From Rhynchopus euleeides (Eukaryota > Euglenozoa > Diplonemea > Diplonemida > Diplonemidae), in assembly GCA_963210315.1 (NCBI GenBank), contig OY723321.1, positions 434,001 to 498,000 of the forward strand: a stretch of 64,000 nt of DNA, in the 5' to 3' direction. The notes beneath the pieces are model-generated. The model did not search any database and had not been told where the DNA came from. It saw only the letters and a program-made list of their open reading frames with translations. Below, in pieces: positions 60,027 through 64,000 of this stretch. Within the stretch, counting starts at the first letter, position 1; each line of letters opens with the position of its first letter. The position numbers and the translations under genes are program-made.

Positions 60027-61943
60027 TCACACACGAGACCCGCAGTACATGCAGAATTTGTTGACGGTGCCCGGGCGTCCTGTGATGACAGAGTGGCACG
60101 TGGCACATGTGCGTGGCTGGCTGCGGGCCCCGCTGACGGCAGGTTGACGCACAGCCTCTAACGCCACTGCAGTCAGTGCCACCTCATCTAGGGACTGCGT
60201 GTCAGTTTGACTGCCGACACGGGACACAGTGTGCCCTGCACGAACAGGAACAGGGACAGGCACAGACACACCCACAGGCTGGTGTCCAGTCTGGTGATTG
60301 TGTTGGGAAATGAACACGGGGTCGGTCTGCGGCGGGGGTGCCCTTGTGGCTCGTGCGTTTTGTGCAGCCGGTGGTGGCGGCGCAAACGGCTGCTGCGTGT
60401 GCTGCGAACTCGCAGATTTCCGCGTCCGCGAGCTCGACTGCGACACACGGGACTGCTGCGGCGACCTATTCTGCTGCACCGACCCCCCACCCCGCACCGC
60501 ATGCCTCTCCGCCACAACGGTGTCACCCATGCCCCTCTGCGGCACACACCCCGCCACCCCACCGCCTGCCCCCCCACCCGCCGCCTCCAACACCGACGGC
60601 GGCAGCCACCACAGCGTATGCCCCGCAGCCCTCACCTGCACGAAGGCCCTCCCTACAGAACACACCGTGCCGAAGGCGCCACACGAGGCATCCATCGCCT
60701 CCTCCCACCACCCCTCCTTGCGGCCCATATACTCCACCACCTCACGCTGCGCCACACGCACCCTGGTGCCTGGGAGGCAGTACACGGGGAAGGCAGCATC
60801 GGGCGTGGCATAACCACTGGGCCGCGGCTCGACACCCCCTCCCCCACTTCCACCTCCACCTCCACCCCCGGCTCCTCCACCACCTCCACCGTACGGCGCC
60901 TCCGTGCTCTGCAGTGACACGGCATAAATCCGGAGGGGCTGCACCTGCTGTGCACTGGGGACACTGTAACGCTGCGACACCTGGGTTTGCTGGCTGCCCA
61001 CCACCTCCACCCCCTCCTGCAGCACAGGGGGCAGTGCTGTGCTGGCACCACCCCTCGGCACGCTGTGCACCGTCATCACGCTCCGCTGCGGCGAATCCTC
61101 ATCGAGCACCAGCATGACGGCAGACCCGCTCCTCTGCGACTGCGCCACCCCACCACCACCCCTCCTATCGTGGCGCAACTCTCCCCCCCGGTCAGACAAT
61201 GCCTCCGTCACTGCTGACATGCCGCCGCCACTCCTGGCATCTCCCTCGTCACCCTCACCGCCGTCCTGCTCCTCCGTTTCGGCCTCAGGGCTTCCCCCAG
61301 GGGTGCTTGCATCAACAGTCACCTCGCGCGGCATCCGGGAGCTGTCGGACCGGATGCTGACAGACGGAGGGTGGAATGTGCTCCGATCCAACAGCATCTC
61401 TGCCGTCGCCGTCGGTGGCAGCCGAGACCCAGGGTGCCCCACGATGGCATACTGCACCACAGATGGGCCCTGCGGAGGTGTGCGCGGGGGTGTGGGTGTG
61501 GCCCCTGTGGGCACGCGTGGCTGTGTGGTGGTGGTGGTGGTGCCGTGCCCCTCCGGAGCCCACTGGACCTGGAGGTTAGACCCCTCGGGAGGGGGGGCGC
61601 GGGGCGAGGGTTCGTCGGGTGCGGTGTCGGCGTGCTGCGGTTCTGCAGGCAGCGCCTCGTCCGGCAGGGGGGAGATCAGGGCTCCCGCGCGGCGCAGCGG
61701 TGGCATCAGGGCGTGGCGGTCAGCCAGGGCGGCCTGCGGGGCTTCCGGTGCTGCGGGGGGGCGGAGGAAGGGCTGCCTCGCTGTGGGCCTGTCCGGCGGT
61801 GGGTCGGGTGCGGCTGCCTGCGGCAGGGGGGGGTCGTCCGCCCGGTTCGGCGGGGCGGGCCCGTATCGCTCCGCGTTGCGCCGCTCCCACTCACCCGCAA
61901 GCCGCTCCGCGCGGGAGACTGCATCCTCCCCATCTGCAGACAT
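60027..61943 (-). CDS. Proline/glycine-rich protein with MIB/HERC2-like motif and C-terminal zinc ribbon
   Basis: 638 residues from ATG 61941-61943 (MSADGEDAVSRAERLAGEWE). About 370 residues of Pro/Gly/Ser-rich disorder come first, with a poly-Gly tract near 370-390. A folded segment follows (about 400-480): FPVYCLPGTRVRVAQREVVE, WWEEAMDASCGAFGTVCSVG, AFVQVRAAGHTLWWLPPSVL. The G-x-V ... G ... V-V ... W-x-P pattern resembles the MIB/HERC2 SH3-like repeat, though weakly. The last 30 residues are a zinc ribbon (CATCHSVITG ... NKFCMYCGSRV: CxxC-x(n)-CxxC). Function unknown; the two ends look like protein-interaction modules. It looks single-exon. Confidence 0.65.
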   Translation of the reverse strand: MSADGEDAVSRAERLAGEWERRNAERYGPAPPNRADDPPLPQAAAPDPPPDRPTARQPFLRPPAAPEAPQAALADRHALMPPLRRAGALISPLPDEALPAEPQHADTAPDEPSPRAPPPEGSNLQVQWAPEGHGTTTTTTQPRVPTGATPTPPRTPPQGPSVVQYAIVGHPGSRLPPTATAEMLLDRSTFHPPSVSIRSDSSRMPREVTVDASTPGGSPEAETEEQDGGEGDEGDARSGGGMSAVTEALSDRGGELRHDRRGGGGVAQSQRSGSAVMLVLDEDSPQRSVMTVHSVPRGGASTALPPVLQEGVEVVGSQQTQVSQRYSVPSAQQVQPLRIYAVSLQSTEAPYGGGGGGAGGGGGGGSGGGGVEPRPSGYATPDAAFPVYCLPGTRVRVAQREVVEYMGRKEGWWEEAMDASCGAFGTVCSVGRAFVQVRAAGHTLWWLPPSVLEAAGGGAGGGVAGCVPQRGMGDTVVAERHAVRGGGSVQQNRSPQQSRVSQSSSRTRKSASSQHTQQPFAPPPPAAQNARATRAPPPQTDPVFISQHNHQTGHQPVGVSVPVPVPVRAGHTVSRVGSQTDTQSLDEVALTAVALEAVRQPAVSGARSQPRTCATCHSVITGRPGTVNKFCMYCGSRV

Positions 61944-63757
61944 GTCGGGGCGGGGGGGGTGGGGGGGAGTCACCGCATCCCGTAGGGGCCTGAGGAGGGG
62001 GTGGTGGTGGAGGCAGTTGGGGTGAGAAAAACTGGGAGTTTGGGGGGGTCTGAACCCGTCGATCCAGCTTGTCCTGCTCTGGGGAACTAGTCATCTGATG
62101 AAAGATATGCCTAACGAGTGCTAACGCGGGGGACTCTTTATTCTCGGGTGAGCACTCGTCAGATAACTAGTTATAACACAACGAGTTGCCTCACTCGTCA
62201 AACTAGAAACTCGGGCACCGGTGGTCTCAGAGACCAGAGAATACGGAAGGGGTGTATTGGGGGTGGGCGGGAGGTGGAGGGGGTCCAGCCTTCGCAATCC
62301 TCGAATGCGCATCATTTATTCTTCTTCGTCTTCTGCGTTTTCGTCAGACCTGTTCTCTGTTTTTTTTTGTCGTGAACCATACCAGGTTTTTGAGGGGGGG
62401 AGGGAGGGTGTTTTTTTTGCGGGACGAGCAATAAATATACGACAGTAACGTTTGGCGGCATGCATGTTCCTTCCCTGCCTTCCGCTATTTCTCTCTCTCT
62501 CTCTCTTTCACACTCGTTCTCTCTCGTCTTCATGAGAGCTTGGCCATTTTCCTTCGGTTGTGACGACGGCCAACAAGGCTGGCATGCAGAAGACGTCCAA
62601 GCCTCCGGCGCGCACATTGCGATGGATTTGATTGCATTTTTTTCATCACACACGCGCCCCCCTTCAAAGGGGGTGGTGGTGTTGCAGCAGTTTTTGCCTG
62701 GGATATTTTCTGACCCATGTCTGTTCACACATTCACACGGGGAGGGCCGGCACCGCCATTTCTTGGCAGGGGGCCTCGGGGAAGGCTTCATGAGCAGCCC
62801 AACTTGTTAGTGGAACTGGCATCATCCGAAGGGGGAATGCTGTTGATGATTCTGTTTGGAACCGGGTTCAACCCCAATCAATATGCCCAGCCCTTGGGGG
62901 GGGGGGTCGGAAAGCCCAATCAGCCAACACAACACATACACAGAACACAGGAAGGGTATGGGGGTGAGTGATCCACCCGTGCCCAGTCTATGATAACCTG
63001 CCTGTCGCATGCCTCTGTTTTTCTGTCATTCTGACACATCAGGACAGCCAAAGAAAGCTGACAAGGTGACCCATTGATGTCCTCCATCCCAGTGAGAAGT
63101 GGTGTTGACCGAAGACTGCGGGCTGCCGCGTTGGCGTTCTCCCTCCCACCCGTCCCCCACATGCAGCTGAAGCCAGAAGGCATTCTTCTCTGCGCAGAGT
63201 AGAAACAGAACCAACAGCAAACCCCCCTGCAAAATATCGTTTTCTTCGAGGCGTCTCGGCTGCAGAAGCGTGTCCGCTTGATTCATTCCTCCTTGTGCCT
63301 TCCAAGGTAGGCCTGGTCCACCAGCACACAGCTCGTATAGCGTATAGCACACCGGTCAATGAGGCTAGAGGCTTCGTAGGGTCGAGGCCTAGGGGGTAGT
63401 GGGGTGTGGGGAGCCAGTCGGGGGTGAATGAAGGGTGCGCGAGAGTGGCAGCACCCGCGCATTCAGAGGGTGCCGCTCGCAAATGAACTGGGAGCGGAGG
63501 GGGGGTGGCGGAGGGACGCTGTCGGGGGTGTGATCTGGTCGAAGCAAACAGGACGCAGGATGCACGAGCAACCCCACCTCCAATGCGTGCGAGGCACACT
63601 TCAACCGTCGATGAAGCATCGGCCTTCAAAAAGGGCTGCTGGGAACTGAAGCGATGCGATACAAGGCAGTACAACCACAGGGGAGAGCTCGTAGAGTTGA
63701 CCCACGTCGTCTGTCTGGGTCTGTGGCACGTTCTATTGCGACTCGAGGCATGTAAAT
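61944..63757. other. Intergenic stretch with ACTAGT/ACTCGT palindromes
   Basis: 62085-62215 has ACTAGT (twice) and an inverted pair ACGAGTGCT / AGCACTCGT, reminiscent of the decayed end units at 615-748 and 22680-22823. (TC)n at 62490-62505. Frames at 63039-63854 have no recognisable domain; the right part is probably 3' flank of the edge gene. Confidence 0.4.
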
Positions 63758-64000
63758 TCACATGAAGGCGACCTTCCGCATCTTCCCTTTGCGGTCGTCC
63801 TTGATGCGTTTTCCGCCCTTCTCGGAACGCTGTGCCTGTGACTGTGAGTCCCACTGCCCGATTTTCATATTCGAGCTGACGAACACCTCGAATTGCATGT
63901 CGGTCTGCGAGTGTACGAGAATGAGAGGCTCTTTGGGCGCACGCACGCAGAGCTGCTTGGCAAGCTGGCGGTGCCTTGCATCCTGGAGGCCGACGAAACT
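63758..64000 (-). CDS. C-terminal part of an unidentified protein (runs off right edge)
   Basis: The minus-strand frame is open from the window edge to a TGA at 63758-63760 (80 residues). It begins SFVGLQDARHRQLAKQLCV, continues EPLILVHSQTDMQFEVFVSS and ends in a very basic tail (GGKRIKDDRKGKMRKVAFM). Balanced composition and strand-like blocks make it look like real coding sequence. The basic end could bind nucleic acid or act as a nuclear signal. I do not recognise the family. Confidence 0.5.
   Translation of the reverse strand, partial: SFVGLQDARHRQLAKQLCVRAPKEPLILVHSQTDMQFEVFVSSNMKIGQWDSQSQAQRSEKGGKRIKDDRKGKMRKVAFM

Noticed and set aside
63039..63854. Minus-strand frame of 271 codons near the right edge
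   Set aside because: It overlaps the end of the edge gene in another frame, has no domain, and its composition looks like 3' flank.

Overview
This is a nuclear window from a eukaryote, almost certainly a GC-rich unicellular alga or protist. Its genes are large and mostly open over one exon. It is rich in non-LTR retrotransposons (LINEs) and hAT-type DNA transposons, carries many long G or C runs, and has a 200-base scaffold gap (37978-38177). An alveolate such as a chromerid is my best guess, but that is inference from gene style; no rRNA, tRNA or organellar marker is present. There is no sign of bacterial operons, CRISPR arrays or plasmid functions.

Layout. 1-486 is the 3' end of a C2H2 zinc-finger gene, followed by a 22-bp tandem repeat. 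771-5434 is a pile-up of non-autonomous DNA transposons: a foldback element with 341-bp arms, an element with ATAATTATTATCG dyads, and two hAT derivatives sitting in G runs. 5931-9579 holds two tandem paralogues (minus strand), each with two PH-like domains and a polybasic CaaX tail; the second has a frameshift. 9975-18850 is a nearly complete LINE (minus strand) whose ORF1 and ORF2 are separated by a single in-frame TGA followed at once by a 2A-like ribosome-skipping motif. 18870-23715 holds 10-mer minisatellites, two copies of a second retro-fragment family, a truncated copy of the big LINE and a decayed paralogue of the zinc-finger gene.

23716-28896 is mostly non-coding, with a head-to-tail array of truncated LINE 3' ends joined by (GA)n and two hairpin or MITE structures. 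28905-33498 is a complete hAT transposon with an intact 1323-residue transposase and a perfect 8-bp target duplication. 34571-38345 is another (GA)n-tailed LINE group interrupted by the gap. 38346-50557 is about 12 kb without a convincing gene, dominated by homopolymer runs and containing a perfect 54-bp palindrome. 50558-54817 is a third, 5'-truncated LINE with reverse transcriptase and RNase H. 56190-61943 holds three co-oriented, apparently single-exon host genes: a CCCH zinc-finger protein, a coiled-coil protein, and a proline-rich protein with a MIB/HERC2-like motif and a zinc ribbon. A fourth minus-strand gene runs off the right edge.

The most interesting signals are: the ORF1-TGA-2A-ORF2 arrangement; the LINE families that insert into and end in the same simple repeat ((GA)n or (GATTTGTTGT)n) and carry a covarying hairpin just before the tail; a shared C-terminal Cys/His module in three divergent LINEs; and the lipid-anchored PH-like gene pair.
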